Notes: a model not told the origin generated them from the letters alone. Positions 53,222-63,538 are shown, counted from the stretch's first letter. The stretch is DNA of 64,000 bases from Ignavigranum ruoffiae (GCF_900110675.1 NZ_FOEN01000009.1:20258-84257); one strand, 5' to 3'. Numbers and translations are program-made.

Positions 53222-55943
53222 TTAAATGGATTCATCCTCTTTATTTATAATTAAGATGGCAGTCCCGGCAAGGATAGATAAGCCCGCTACTCCTAGCCAA
53301 ATTGTTGAGTCTTGCTCACCCGTTTCAGGAAGTTGACCAATCACCTGCATTTGTTCCACTTTAATCGGCTCTTCGGTTTCAGGAATTTCTGGTAGATTGG
53401 GTTCAAATGGTTTCTCAGGCATTGGATCTTCCGGCGTTGGATTTTCCGGTGTTGGATCTTCTGGCATCGGATTCTCTGGCGTTGGATCTTCTGGTGTCGG
53501 ATCCTCGGGAATTGGCTCATCAGGTTTTGGCTCATTATAAATTTCTAAATGGGCATCCTGCTGTTGATCAATTTCATAAACTCCTGAAGTATTGGTCTCA
53601 ATATTCCTAAAGTCATAACTAGTCTGATAGTCTTGATGATTGCGTTCGCGCAATTGGTAATTTATCTTTTGATTCCCTGCTTCTAGCAGTAAGTCTTCAA
53701 AATAAGCTGAAAAATCATTTGCCTGATTTAATATTATGGTATCTATCAGAACTGGATGGTCAGGATCCGTCATATTATATAGATCGATGATTAATTCCAC
53801 ATCCTTGACTTTATCTTGTAAAGCTTCCGCCCATTTTTTATCGACTTTTAGGTTCTTTTAGGTTAAAGGTTTTATCTTTATCACCAATAATGACACTACC
53901 ATTGGAACCTATAGCACCACCACGGGAAGACAGGTTGCCAATCATGGTAACTTTAGATAATTTCTTAGCTAAATCTAAGGCCGCTGCTTGATTAGCTACT
54001 GCTTTCAAACTAATCGGATCACTGATCTTCTCAGGCACTTTATCATCATAGACCTGACCATTATCAGCTAAGTAGCGGGCAATCGATTTGTCAGTTGGAT
54101 GGCCATCTACGTACCAAGTGACTTTACCACCACCTAATAAACGCTGACCAAAATAGGAAACTAATCGATATTCTCCTCCGCGAGTCAAGGTAAAGTCGTC
54201 ACCACTAAATTCGCCCATATTTTCATTAAATGAAGCGCCGTTGGATTCAAAAATCTGAGATTTACCGGTTGGGCAGAACCAAATTGCCCCACCATGACCT
54301 TCTAGCATTTCATTCGTAAGAATAAATGTTCCACCTTGAGGAATCGCTCGATTATTCTCAAAATACACATTCTTCAAGTGAAGTACATAAGGAACTGAAG
54401 AAACATAAATGCCACCACCGTATGTCTTACTGCTATTATGACTAATGTTTCCAGCATTTATTTGCACGCCAGAGGAAGCTACATAAATACCACCACCACC
54501 ACCATTTTGAGCAAAATTTTCGGTAATTTCACCATTGTTCATTTCAAACTTTGCATCAAATAATTGGCGCCAACGAGCGTGATCCTCCCAACTGAAGCCA
54601 TTCTTTCTAGCAAGCTCTGAAAGTTGACGGGTACCACTCGTTCCTTCAGAAAATTCATCATAGATTGCAATACCACCACCCAAATTACCGGCGCGATTGT
54701 TATGAATTTTCCCACCGTTCATCTGCATCTTGGAACCCATATAAGCGAAAATTCCGCCCCCAGCACTCCGGGATCGGTTCCCTTCAATCGAACCGCCGTT
54801 CATCACAAATTGTCCTCGGTAGTTTACTGCCACACCGCCAGCTTGTTCTGCTTCATTCTGGCTGATGCTTCCACCATTCAAAATAAATGTTCCTTGATTT
54901 ATAGCAACGGCCCCTGAGCCATAAGCCCCCGTTTGATGTTGGTTATTAGTAATCATTCCGTCATTCATAGTAACATAACCTTGTCCGGTAACGGCAATCC
55001 CAGCACTTTTTGCACCAGATTTATCCCAATTTTTCCGGTAAGTTTCTTGATTATTGGCTATGGTTGGCTGATGAGAATTAATATTATTCTGAATTAAGAC
55101 ATTATGAACGATTAAATTGCCACCTTCAACATAAATCGGTGCAGTTGACATCCCTTTGTTGTAAGTATTAGTAAAAGTGGCCCCGTTAATTTCCGCATCA
55201 CCATAAATTGTTAACAACTGTCCTTTACGAGTCACATTAGTCTCAGTTGTTTCCTTATCTGTTTGATAGCCCCCATCAAAGACTAAATTTTGATTGTCTT
55301 TCCCTTCAATCACAAGCTTACTGTCCTTATTCACCGTGATTAAAGATTCTCCTAAGCTATAAGCGTCATCATTAAATAGGTTTGAAGTAACCCGGACAGA
55401 GGTCTGATTGTCATTCAGGTAAGGAATTAACTTCACAAAATTATGAGCTTCTAAAGCAATCGGCGAATTTAATACAATATCTTTGAGTAATCATATCGTT
55501 CGATAATTCTCAAACTGTTTCTTTTGCTCTGGTGCTTGAATCTCTTCGGACTTTTGTTCACTGTATTCTTTTGTTGTAAAGTCAATACCCTGTGGGTTTG
55601 ACTTTTCACTATTGTTCTGGGCCTCATCTCCAACCATCGAACTTTCACTGACTTGAGCGTCCTCGCTCACCGTTTCTACCGATTCATCAGCTTCTTCGGC
55701 CATTTCATCGGTTACGCCTATTTCAACGTGAGTGTCTGGTTCAGCGACGACTTCACGGTTTAACGTCGTATCTTCTTTCATTTGAAAGGCTTCAATGAAC
55801 TCAGCCTCATTACTGACATCAACAATATCACTAAAGGCCGCCACTTGCTTAGGTGAGAACAAAAGTAAACCTACCGCCAAACTGATCAAACCTAAGCTTG
55901 TCTTCCTCAGAGAATAGACCCTCTTTTTGTCAAAATTAAACAT
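53222..55943 (-). pseudogene. LPXTG surface protein with YSIRK signal and beta-helix repeats, broken by a stop and a frameshift
   Basis: Three fragments join into one protein. Fragment 1 (55943-55491) has a YSIRK-type signal peptide (VYSLRKTSLGLI). Fragment 2 (to 53838) has right-handed beta-helix repeats rich in NNG, MNGG and GGGI, as in adhesins. Fragment 3 (to 53222) has PEDPTPENP wall-spanning repeats and a sortase signal LPETG, a hydrophobic stretch and a charged tail. Fragments 1 and 2 are in one frame, separated only by TGA at 55491-55493. Fragment 3 is shifted by a perfect tandem duplication of AACCTAAAAG (minus strand, 53845-53864). Repairing both gives about 903 aa. The intact protein would be covalently wall-anchored and probably adhesive. 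Confidence 0.92.
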
Positions 55944-56035
55944 AGAATAATCCCCTTTCTTTTCTATAAATGCGCTTTCATAACTTCCCTAAAAATATTT
56001 TATCGGAATGATTCTATATTTACAAGATAAAGTTT

Positions 56036-56073
56036 ACAAAAAAACACTTCCCACCTTGATTGGTAGAAAGTGT
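56036..56073 (-). terminator. Terminator of rpmE2
   Basis: On the minus strand ACACTTTCTACC pairs with GGTGGGAAGTGT, followed by TTTTTTT, about 20 bases after the stop codon. Confidence 0.88.
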
Positions 56074-56093
56074 AAAAAATCTTATGGATTCGA

Positions 56094-56354
56094 TTATTTG
56101 GCGTTCTTGTCGGTAAAACCGTATTTCTTGTTGAAACGATCCACACGACCGTCGGCTTGGGTAAACTTTTGACGTCCAGTATAGAATGGATGAGAGTCGG
56201 CTGAGATTTCAACACGAATCAATGGATAAGTATTACCATCTTCCCATTCTACTGTTTCGCTAGAAGTTTTAGTTGAGCCAGACAAGAATTGGTAACCTGT
56301 TGTCGTATCACGGAATACAACAGTCCGGTATTCTGGATGAATTCCTTGTTTCAT
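56094..56354 (-). CDS. rpmE2: 50S ribosomal protein L31, type B
   Basis: This is the zinc-free form of L31, 86 aa, beginning [14 protein letters not shown], without the CxxC pairs of type A. The conserved [11 protein letters not shown] segment and final KKYGF are present. Type B L31 is the usual single form in Lactobacillales. It lies downstream of rho and murAB, as rpmE does in B. subtilis, although a broken nitroreductase gene and ybaK intervene. Confidence 0.97.
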   Translation of the reverse strand: MKQGIHPEYRTVVFRDTTTGYQFLSGSTKTSSETVEWEDGNTYPLIRVEISADSHPFYTGRQKFTQADGRVDRFNKKYGFTDKNAK

Positions 56355-56468
56355 ATTATAACTTCCTTTCTGCCGTAAATTATTTACTAATCTACAGTTA
56401 ATTCAATGCAGCGAGTGCAACAAGAAAATAATAGCATGTTTACCTAGCAAATGCAAAGACTTTCTGAA

Positions 56469-57242
56469 TTAATTCTCTGGATTATTTGCTTTGTCTAGCC
56501 CTAAATCAAATCCTTGGCTTTCCACTACTTGCAATAAGCGTGCCCGCAAGGGTTTGTTACGCTCAATTTGCTTGACCACCTGATTCGTGAAACTATCAGA
56601 GCGTCGATTCTTAAAGCGCGTATCATAATAATGGGTCATCTCTTGATCATAATCTGCTAGGGCTAAGAGGTAATTTTTCTGATAAGGGTAAGTATTCTCA
56701 CCAAGTTTTAGCGAGAAAGGCATCCGAGGTTTCAAGTCAGGTTGATCATCAGGATAACCAAAACCTAGCCCCAGTAATGGGAAAGTCAGTGGAGGTAGTT
56801 GTAGCAGATCGACTAACGCTTGTGGATTGTCAAGGATGGACCCGAGGAAGGCTCCCCCTAGACCCATTGATTCAATCGCATTCATCGCATTTTGCGCTGC
56901 TAAATAACTATCGGCCACGCCTTGAAAGAAGCGGTCCATATTGACGGCCTTAGGATCTGGGTGGCCTAGAGCACGAGCTACTTAATCATTGCGATAGCAA
57001 TCGACAATAAATATCATTAATTCTGGCATTTTACGGATATAATCTTGGCCAGCCAGTTGAGCAATCTGAGCTTTAATGTCTGAATCAGTTATGCGGATTA
57101 CTGAGAAAGCTTGCAAGCCCACACTTGTTGCCGTTCGATTAATGACTTGAAATATTTCTTGGCGAATATTTGCTGGCACAGGCCTATCTTCAAAGAATCG
57201 AATGGTCCGATGGTTGAGTTGATGTTCAAGGGTTGGATTCAT
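56469..57242 (-). pseudogene. Nitroreductase-family oxidoreductase interrupted by one stop codon
   Basis: Two fragments in the same frame are separated by TAA at 56982-56984. The first (start ATG 57242, with GGAGAA six bases upstream) begins HRTIRFFEDRPVP, the FMN-binding N-terminus of NfrA/NfsA-type flavin reductases, and ends IVDCYRND. Reading through gives VARALGHPDPKAVN and then the second half with AAQNAMNAIESMGLGG and LGLGFGYPDD, all typical of the family. The repaired product would be 257 aa. The rest of the sequence looks intact, so the lesion is recent or a base-call error. Confidence 0.9.
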
Positions 57243-57315
57243 AGGCAATTCTCCTTCGTTCATTCACACAGCATGCTAAGTTCTATTCTAATTAAACGAT
57301 TTTTTTGTTATACAT

Positions 57316-57762
57316 TTAGGCTTCTGTTTTAATATCTGCGAATTCGCCGTCAATGACCGCCATAATCTGCTCTGGATTAACTTCGACAGAAAGCCCCACT
57401 TGACCTGCACTGACTAAAATATGGGCAAAACCCCTCGCCGATTGATCGATAATCGTCCGGAAAGTCTTCTTCATGGCTAAGGGTGAACAACCCCCATGAA
57501 CATAGCCGGTCAGTGGTAATAATTCTTTTTCTTTAATCATGTGTATATTTTTCTCATCTACGGCTTCGGCTGCTTTCTTCAGGTCCAGTTCCGCCTCGGT
57601 GGGTACAATAAACACATAGTGTTCTTGACTCTTGCCCACCGTTACTAGGGTTTTATACATGGGGGCATGTTGGTCGGGTAACTCATCCCAGGGCCGAGCT
57701 TTATAGGGAATCTTTTGTTGATCTAATATTCGCAGTACGTTGGTCTTCTTATGTTTAGCCAC
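57316..57762 (-). CDS. ybaK: YbaK/EbsC-type aminoacyl-tRNA deacylase
   Basis: This Cys-tRNA-Pro deacylase-like protein is 148 aa with the YbaK domain; GYVHGGCSPLAMKK is the family signature and the conserved Lys lies in FIVPTEAELDLKK. It clears Cys (and in some members Ala) mischarged on tRNA-Pro. That function suits the short editing-free ProRS encoded at 11547. It is on its own between rho and the nitroreductase pseudogene. Confidence 0.9.
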   Translation of the reverse strand: MAKHKKTNVLRILDQQKIPYKARPWDELPDQHAPMYKTLVTVGKSQEHYVFIVPTEAELDLKKAAEAVDEKNIHMIKEKELLPLTGYVHGGCSPLAMKKTFRTIIDQSARGFAHILVSAGQVGLSVEVNPEQIMAVIDGEFADIKTEA

Positions 57763-57776
57763 CTTATCCCTCCAAT

Positions 57777-57804
57777 CGCAAAAACCGATCCCAAAGAATC
57801 GGTT
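57777..57804 (-). terminator. Terminator of the murAB-rho operon
   Basis: AACCGAT and ATCGGTT (57783-57789 with 57798-57804) form a stem followed on the minus strand by TTTTTG. The stem overlaps the rho stop codon. Confidence 0.85.
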
Positions 57805-59071
57805 AGACTTCTTTAATATTCATCTTGGCTAACTGATCAAAGAAAGCTGAGTTATCTTCGCTGTGCTCCATGAGCTGAATAAATTGATCGGTATATTGAA
57901 GACTGGCAGACCCCATCATCTTACGCAAGCGCCAAATTTGATCTAATTGATCGGCTGGAATTAGTAGCTCTTCTTTCCGGGTTCCTGAGCGCTTAATATC
58001 AATGGCTGGGAAGATTCGCCGTTCAGCTAATTGACGAGAAAGATGCAGTTCCATATTGCCAGTGCCCTTGAACTCTTCATAAATTAATTCATCCATCCGA
58101 CTACCAGTATCCACCAAGGCTGTGGCTAGAATGGTCAGTGAGCCCCCTTCTTCAATATTTCGCGCGGCGCCAAAGAAACGTTTAGGAAAATAAAAGGAAG
58201 CCGGATCAAGTCCACCACTTAAGGTACGCCCCGAAGGTTTGACCACTAAATTATAGGCACGCGCTAACCGGGTAATCGAATCAAGTAGTACGACCACATC
58301 TTTCTTAGCTTCAACCAGACGCATGGCTCTTTGCATCACTAATTCGGCAATACGGACATGATTTTCTGGTCGTTGATCGAAGGTTGAGTAAACCACATCG
58401 CCTTTGACACTCCGTTCGATATCAGTCACTTCTTCTGGCCGTTCATCAATCAATAGAATAATCAATTCGGTTTGTGGATGATTCTGAGCGATGCCCTTGG
58501 CTAACTCTTTTAAGATGGTCGTCTTTCCCGCTTTCGGAGGAGAGACAATCAAACCTCTTTGGCCAAAGCCGATCGGGGCAACGATATCAATCATTCGTGA
58601 GGCGATATGATGTCGATCTGTTTCTAAGCTAATCTGTTGATTAGGATATAAGGGAGTTAGAGACGGGAAATGGTCACGTTCTTTGGCTAACTCGGGCTTC
58701 ATCCCATTGACGGTAGTAATCTGCATCAAACTATAGTAGCGTTCTGAAGCCTTTGGTGGCCGAGCTGGTCCAGCAATCTTATCTCCATCTCTAAGGTCGA
58801 AACGGCTGATCTGAGATTGAGAGATATAGATATCTTCTTGACTGGGTGAATAATTAATGGGTCGTAGAAAGCCATAACCCCCGGCCTCGGGAATATCCAA
58901 CACACCTTCAACTTTAAAGAAGCCTTGCTTTTCTTCTTGGGTGCGCATCACAGCTAAGGCTAATTCTTTCTTACTTAACGACGAAAAGTTGGGTATCTCC
59001 AATTCACGCGCATAAGCGTAGAGTTCTTTGACTTCTTTATTGATTAAGACCTCTAATGAAAAATCATTCAT
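57803..59071 (-). CDS. rho: Transcription termination factor Rho
   Basis: Rho is a hexameric RNA-dependent ATPase that ends transcription. It is 422 aa from ATG 59071, with an N-terminal SAP-like helical domain, the RNA-binding cold-shock-like domain around 45-115 (GGYGFLRP), Walker [10 protein letters not shown] at 177-185, Walker [15 protein letters not shown] and the R-loop region. The start overlaps the murAB end (ATGAATGA), so the two are coupled. It is full length for a Gram-positive Rho. Confidence 0.96.
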   Translation of the reverse strand: MNDFSLEVLINKEVKELYAYARELEIPNFSSLSKKELALAVMRTQEEKQGFFKVEGVLDIPEAGGYGFLRPINYSPSQEDIYISQSQISRFDLRDGDKIAGPARPPKASERYYSLMQITTVNGMKPELAKERDHFPSLTPLYPNQQISLETDRHHIASRMIDIVAPIGFGQRGLIVSPPKAGKTTILKELAKGIAQNHPQTELIILLIDERPEEVTDIERSVKGDVVYSTFDQRPENHVRIAELVMQRAMRLVEAKKDVVVLLDSITRLARAYNLVVKPSGRTLSGGLDPASFYFPKRFFGAARNIEEGGSLTILATALVDTGSRMDELIYEEFKGTGNMELHLSRQLAERRIFPAIDIKRSGTRKEELLIPADQLDQIWRLRKMMGSASLQYTDQFIQLMEHSEDNSAFFDQLAKMNIKEV

Positions 59072-60341
59072 CGGCTGTATCATCCTCAACCAATTCGATA
59101 ACCGCACTTAATTGGCTAAACTTACCGACAATATTGGTATAGCCACGTAGAATATTCTCTACTCCGGTTACCACAGTCTTGCCTTGGGCAATCAAGCCGG
59201 CAATTACTAAACAAGCGCCAGCCCGCAGGTCACTCGCCCGGACCGGGGCACCTGATAGTTTGCAAGGTCCTTCAATCCGAATGATACTGCCATCGACTTT
59301 AATATTGGCACCCATCCGATTGAGTTCGGGAATATGGTTGACCCGTTGCGGGTAGATGGTATCCATAATGGTTCCTTCGCCTTGGGCGGTCAAGAGAAGT
59401 GGAGTCATCGGTTGTTGTAAGTCAGTTGCAAAGCCTGGATAGGGTTGAGTCTTAATCGAGACCATCTTTAGATCCTCGGCTGGATACACATGAACGTAAT
59501 CTTCACCAATCTCCATCTTGGCACCCATCTCATCCAGTTTGGCGACGTAAGATTCGATATGTTCATAGATTACATTGTTGATTCTTACACCTTGTGGACC
59601 CGCGAGTGCCACTGCCGCTGAGATGTAAGTCCCGGCCTCAATCCGGTCAGGAATGATGGTATGATTAACCCCATGTAATTGATCTACGCCAACAATTCGA
59701 ATGACCGAAGTTCCCGCTCCACGAATATTCGCTCCCATCTTATTTAAAAGGGTCACGACATCAATGATTTCTGGTTCTCGGGCTGCGTTCTCAATTACCG
59801 TCTTCCCACTAGCGCGGACAGAAGCTAGAATCGCATTAATAGTGGCGCCGACTGACACCACGTCCATATAAATTCGATTGCCGGTTAATCCTTTGGGTGT
59901 TTTTAAGGTAATGACACCGAAGTCATCGGTCACTTCGGCCCCTAAAGAGCGAAAAGCTTTAATATGCAGGTCAATGGGCCGAGGACCTAAGAAACAACCA
60001 CCTGGTAGTCCGATGACGCCTTCGCCGAACTTGGACAGAAGGGCACCCATGAAATAATAAGAGGCTCTTAGACTTTGGATCTTACCGTGAGGCATCGGCA
60101 CTGACTGCATATTTGACGGATCAATCATCAATGTATTGTTCTCAAAAGAGGTTTTGACATTAAAATCTTCAAGAATTTCAATTAAAGAATAAACATCTTG
60201 AATTTCAGGAACCCCTTCAAGAATGACGGGCGCATCGGCTAAAATTGCTGCAGGAATTAAGGCTACGGTTGAATTCTTAGCCCCATTAATCGCAATCTCA
60301 CCACTTAATTTTCTACCACCATGAATAATTAATTTTTTCAT
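59064..60341 (-). CDS. murAB: UDP-GlcNAc 1-carboxyvinyltransferase MurAB (MurZ)
   Basis: This enzyme carries out the first committed step of peptidoglycan synthesis, transferring enolpyruvate from PEP to UDP-GlcNAc. It is 425 aa with Lys22-Asn23, the active-site Cys116 in [11 protein letters not shown] (so fosfomycin-sensitive type), and the final domain with [11 protein letters not shown]. The fba-murAB-rho-rpmE order matches the second MurA gene of B. subtilis. It overlaps the upstream HEPN-motif gene in ATGA and rho at its 3' end. Confidence 0.97.
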   Translation of the reverse strand: MKKLIIHGGRKLSGEIAINGAKNSTVALIPAAILADAPVILEGVPEIQDVYSLIEILEDFNVKTSFENNTLMIDPSNMQSVPMPHGKIQSLRASYYFMGALLSKFGEGVIGLPGGCFLGPRPIDLHIKAFRSLGAEVTDDFGVITLKTPKGLTGNRIYMDVVSVGATINAILASVRASGKTVIENAAREPEIIDVVTLLNKMGANIRGAGTSVIRIVGVDQLHGVNHTIIPDRIEAGTYISAAVALAGPQGVRINNVIYEHIESYVAKLDEMGAKMEIGEDYVHVYPAEDLKMVSIKTQPYPGFATDLQQPMTPLLLTAQGEGTIMDTIYPQRVNHIPELNRMGANIKVDGSIIRIEGPCKLSGAPVRASDLRAGACLVIAGLIAQGKTVVTGVENILRGYTNIVGKFSQLSAVIELVEDDTADE

Positions 60342-61165
60342 TTCTTAACTCCTTGATTTACAATAAATGTTTGTTGAATGTCTTGGTTAATTTGATCAAA
60401 GACTTGCCAGATTTGTTGATTGGCTAAACCAGCTAAAGCAATGAGTTCTTGATATAATTCATGCACTTGGCTAATCTCTAAATTCATCCGTTGCTTGACC
60501 CAGGCCTGATCCACACAGACGACCTCATGAGCAATAATGTTACGCAAGTATTTCTCAATAAGACGCATCTGACCGACCTTCTCTTTAATCAGTGCATTGG
60601 AAGAATGATCTTCAATTAATTTAAGTAAATGACTGGATGAGACATAATAATCATAATTAAAGTGATCGCCATAATGTTTCTTAAAGGTTTGATGGATGTA
60701 ATTATTATCCGCTTCAACCTTCTGTTCAAACCATTGTAAACCGCGATAAAGCGGAACACCTTGACTTGTATTCTTGATGACTGGAATTAAATAATGATTT
60801 AAATCAGGCATGAAATCTTGTTCGATGATTAAACGCAGAATATCAACCATTACTGGCGTTAAGGCGCGAAAATAATCAGCAAATTCTTGGCGTTGATATT
60901 GAAGTTCCAAGTAATGACTATAAAAATAGACCTTACGTTGGATACGTTTTGGTTTGTTGAGGAAAGGATAATTGAGCTTGGCAGCTAGAAGTTCTACTTG
61001 ATCCAAGTCAATGGTCAATATAGCCCAAGCTAATTCAATGAAGGGAGTAAGTTTTTCAGGATTTTCTGTCAAAGAAGGTAATATTCGTTGGAGCGAGGGA
61101 TAGTCTTTCTGCTCCAAGAGATGATCCACTAGGAGCTGGTATTTAGGGTCAATAGCTTGTGTCAA
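60338..61165 (-). CDS. Helical protein with a HEPN RNase motif, resembling the C-terminal part of Csm6
   Basis: The product is about 275 aa and entirely helical by appearance. Near the C-terminus stands RNIIAH (residues 208-213), the R-N-x3-H motif of HEPN ribonucleases, in the context [13 protein letters not shown] that recalls Csm6/Csx1. The earlier segment [19 protein letters not shown] is similar to the 6H domain of those proteins. No CARF domain is present and no CRISPR genes are near. TTG 61165 is preferred as start (GAGGTG six bases upstream); an ATG at 61192 lacks a site. It shares ATGA with murAB, so they are coupled. Function is unknown. Confidence 0.75.
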   Translation of the reverse strand: MTQAIDPKYQLLVDHLLEQKDYPSLQRILPSLTENPEKLTPFIELAWAILTIDLDQVELLAAKLNYPFLNKPKRIQRKVYFYSHYLELQYQRQEFADYFRALTPVMVDILRLIIEQDFMPDLNHYLIPVIKNTSQGVPLYRGLQWFEQKVEADNNYIHQTFKKHYGDHFNYDYYVSSSHLLKLIEDHSSNALIKEKVGQMRLIEKYLRNIIAHEVVCVDQAWVKQRMNLEISQVHELYQELIALAGLANQQIWQVFDQINQDIQQTFIVNQGVKK

Positions 61166-61216
61166 TGAATTCACCTCATACTTTTTACCCATTAATAAAC
61201 TAATTTAATATCTCTA

Positions 61217-61245
61217 ATTCTAACATACTCCCCTAGTAGTTAAAA
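61217..61245 (-). promoter_or_regulatory. Promoter of the HEPN-murAB-rho operon
   Basis: On the minus strand TTTTAA (61240-61245) and TAGAAT (61217-61222) are 17 bases apart with an extended -10 TG. Confidence 0.5.
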
Positions 61246-61288
61246 GCAGAGAAGTTTATAATACAATAAAAGAAAGGAGCCTTAAATC

Positions 61289-61846
61289 ATGTCTAAATAT
61301 CCTCAAGAAATACAAATATTGTACCAAGATTATCCAGAAATTCCTTATATTTCCCCAGATAGACCCCTAGAAGATTGGCTAAGCCAAGTGAAGATTGGCA
61401 CAGCCTCTCTGGTAAGCAAACGCAATATGACTCGAACTGCCGAAGGCCTCTTACCGGGCGACATTATCCTACTCTGGCGGATTAGTTTAGGAACTTATAC
61501 CAGCGATTCCTGGACACCCAAATATTTCGAATATGATTATGGGATTGATTGCTCAGCCAGTTTAAAGATGCTCTTAGCTGAAGCTTACGCTCGTGAACTA
61601 TCCGCCGCCCAATCCCTAGATCATATCGCCGCCCCCATCCTCAAGGCCTTACTTAAATCAAAAGGAGTCAAAGGTTTAAGTAAAATGAATAAAGCCTCTT
61701 TAAAAGAGGCCATACTCGAACACTATAGCGAAGAAGAACTCGATCAAGCAATCCCTCTTCGATCCTATGAATTGACTGACAAAGGGGCCAGTGCGCTAGC
61801 TAACAATCAAGACGTGGTCGATCGTCATCCAAAAAAGAAGCTCTAA
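61289..61846 (+). CDS. SAP-like domain protein of unknown function
   Basis: The 185-aa product is not assigned to a known enzyme. A short helix-extended-helix segment (LLKSKGVKGLSKMNKASLKEAI in part, about 119-145) resembles a SAP DNA-binding motif. It is followed by SYELTDKGASAL and NQDVVDRHPKK, a tail seen in proteins of phages and Bacilli of unknown role. The first part is a small globular domain with several Trp and Tyr. AAAGGAG precedes the ATG. It is divergent from the HEPN-murAB operon and its stop codon directly abuts the next, convergent gene. Confidence 0.7.
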   Translation: MSKYPQEIQILYQDYPEIPYISPDRPLEDWLSQVKIGTASLVSKRNMTRTAEGLLPGDIILLWRISLGTYTSDSWTPKYFEYDYGIDCSASLKMLLAEAYARELSAAQSLDHIAAPILKALLKSKGVKGLSKMNKASLKEAILEHYSEEELDQAIPLRSYELTDKGASALANNQDVVDRHPKKKL

Positions 61847-62299
61847 TTAATAATGGTTATGGTGTTCAAGAACACGAACACATTCTTGGAGAACCGCTTG
61901 ATCTTGTTGGCTAAAGCGATTCGGAATCGGTGCATCTAAGTCAAAGACCCCACGAACCCCATTGTTTAAGCGGAAAGGGATCACCAACTCAGATTGCGAA
62001 GCGGCATCACAGGCAATATGTCCGGGAAATTGATGGACATCGGCAACCCGCTGGCTTTCATTGTGAGCAAAGGCGATGCCACAGACTCCTTGATTCGCAT
62101 TGATTCGAATACAAGCCGGTTTCCCTTGAAAGGGGCCGAGCACCAATTGATCCGATTCCGCTTCATAGAAATAAAAACCAACCCAGTTAATATTACTAGC
62201 GAGTTGATTGATTAAGGCCGAGACGTTGGCCAGGTTGGCAATATAGTTTCCCTCACCGGCAATCATTGCTTCGACCTGTTGAATTAAACTTGAATCCAT
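61847..62299 (-). CDS. msrC: GAF-domain free methionine-(R)-sulfoxide reductase
   Basis: This fRMsr enzyme (YebR/YtsP family) is 150 aa and repairs free methionine-R-sulfoxide with thioredoxin. The GAF fold carries the three catalytic cysteines Cys63 (KPACIRI), Cys73 (GVCGIA) and Cys97 (HIACDAAS), and the NWVGFYFY and FDLDAP segments. It is transcribed alone, with its end touching that of the SAP-like gene. Confidence 0.95.
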   Translation of the reverse strand: MDSSLIQQVEAMIAGEGNYIANLANVSALINQLASNINWVGFYFYEAESDQLVLGPFQGKPACIRINANQGVCGIAFAHNESQRVADVHQFPGHIACDAASQSELVIPFRLNNGVRGVFDLDAPIPNRFSQQDQAVLQECVRVLEHHNHY

Positions 62300-62459
62300 A
62301 CTTCCACCTCTTTGTTTTTGATTACTTAAGCTTAACTAAGCCACTTTGACTTGTCAATAATCGATGATTGTCAGGACTCAAGACATGAGAAATCGTCAAG
62401 ACCCGTTTTATATTAGGATAACCCTTTTAATTTAAGCCTCTTACCCTTATAATAGTAAT

Positions 62460-62527
62460 ATAGCTCGTGATTACTCTTTCTATGTGTTTGGTGGTACTTA
62501 CATCATAGAAGAGATCACGAGTTTTTT
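62460..62527 (+). ncRNA. Candidate short RNA: promoter, long hairpin, T run
   Basis: TATAAT (62448-62453) with TTTTAA 17 bases upstream is followed by a hairpin of CTCGTGAT/ATCACGAG (62464-62471 with 62514-62521), extended by CTCTTTCTATG/CATCATAGAAGAG, and then TTTTTT. The transcript would be about 68 bases. It does not belong to any plus-strand gene. It may also be only a terminator or palindrome. Confidence 0.45.
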
Positions 62528-62541
62528 GTATCCATTAAAAC

Positions 62542-62589
62542 AGGGGTAAGAAAGGAACAACTTGTTTAAGTTGCCCTTTTCTTGCCCCT
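62542..62589 (-). terminator. Terminator of fba
   Basis: On the minus strand AGGGGCAAGAAAAGGGCAAC pairs with the matching arm ending TTACCCCT through about 20 positions with two mismatches and a four-base loop, followed by GTTTTAA. It stands 50 bases after the fba stop codon. Confidence 0.75.
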
Positions 62590-62641
62590 TTGGATGATAA
62601 TATTTTATGGAAGTGTAGTTGCTATAGGGTGTAAAGCTGGA

Positions 62642-63499
62642 TTAAGCTTTTTGACTTGAACCAAACATATCCATGGTTTCTTTGGTTGTTTTAACAATGG
62701 CTTCTTTCCCTGGTGCAATTATTTTACGTGGATCATAAACTTTTGCATCTGAGTTTAATTTCTCACGAACCGCTTTGGTCCATTGCTGTTGTAATTCTGT
62801 ATTGACATTAATCTTGGCATGACCTAATTCAATGGCTTTCTTGACTTGATGTTCAGGAATACCAGAACCCCCATGAAGAACCAATGGCGTATCGGTTGCT
62901 TGAGAAATTTCTTCCATTTCTTTGAAACCTAAGACAGGTTCGCCATCATAAGTTCCATGAACAGATCCAAGAGCCGCTGCTAATGAATCGATACCGGCCT
63001 CTTTGACCATCCGCACACATTCATCTAAGTCAGCATATTTAATGCCACCGATGACTCCGTCTTCTTGGCCACCGACCGTACCTACTTCTCCTTCTACAGA
63101 GACATTGCGTTGGTGAGCATAATCGACCACTTGTTTGGTCATTTCAATATTTTCATCAATGGGATGATGTGAGCCATCAATCATCACTGAAGTATAGCCC
63201 GCATCAATCGCTGCTTTACAACTTTCAAATGAGGATCCATGGTCTAGATGCAAAGCGACGGGAACGGTAATATCCATTGTTTCCATTAAAGCATTTACCA
63301 TGGCTGCAACCACTTTAGGGCCACCCATATATTTTCCGGCTCCTTCAGACACACCTAAGATGATTGGAGAATTATTTTCTTGAGCTGCTTGAAGTACGGC
63401 TTGGGTCCATTCTAAGTTATTAATATTAAATTGACCGACCGCATATTGGCCTTCTTTAGCTTTACGTAACATTTCGACGCTATTAATTAAACGAGTCAT
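62642..63499 (-). CDS. fba: Fructose-1,6-bisphosphate aldolase, class II
   Basis: This zinc-dependent glycolytic enzyme is 285 aa and splits fructose 1,6-bisphosphate. Visible residues are Asp86 and His87 in LHLDHGSS (catalysis and zinc), [11 protein letters not shown] with the second zinc His, and LHGGSGIP with the third, followed by the NVNTELQ phosphate site. AGGAGG precedes the ATG. As in B. subtilis it is near murAB and rho, but it has its own promoter and terminator. Confidence 0.97.
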   Translation of the reverse strand: MTRLINSVEMLRKAKEGQYAVGQFNINNLEWTQAVLQAAQENNSPIILGVSEGAGKYMGGPKVVAAMVNALMETMDITVPVALHLDHGSSFESCKAAIDAGYTSVMIDGSHHPIDENIEMTKQVVDYAHQRNVSVEGEVGTVGGQEDGVIGGIKYADLDECVRMVKEAGIDSLAAALGSVHGTYDGEPVLGFKEMEEISQATDTPLVLHGGSGIPEHQVKKAIELGHAKINVNTELQQQWTKAVREKLNSDAKVYDPRKIIAPGKEAIVKTTKETMDMFGSSQKA

Positions 63500-63538
63500 T
63501 CTTTGTCCTCCTATATTGAATTCATCTAGTATGGTTTA

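Noticed and set aside
53341..53535. Overlapping minus-strand frame rich in Gln, Arg and Lys in the proline repeat region
   Set aside because: It is a shadow of the PEDPTPENP repeats in another frame.
53407..53535. Tandem short repeats as a CRISPR array
   Set aside because: They are codon repeats of the wall-spanning region, without spacers.
53845..53864. Programmed ribosomal frameshift in the surface protein
   Set aside because: There is no slippery site with pseudoknot arrangement; an exact 10-bp duplication explains the frame change.
53222..57242. TGA or TAA recoding (altered genetic code or selenocysteine)
   Set aside because: TGA and TAA serve as normal stops throughout the window, and no SECIS-like hairpin or Sec-type family fits; ordinary nonsense lesions are simpler.
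60338..61165. Genuine type III CRISPR effector Csm6
   Set aside because: No CARF domain, no cas genes and no repeats in the window; only similarity of the C-terminal domains is claimed.
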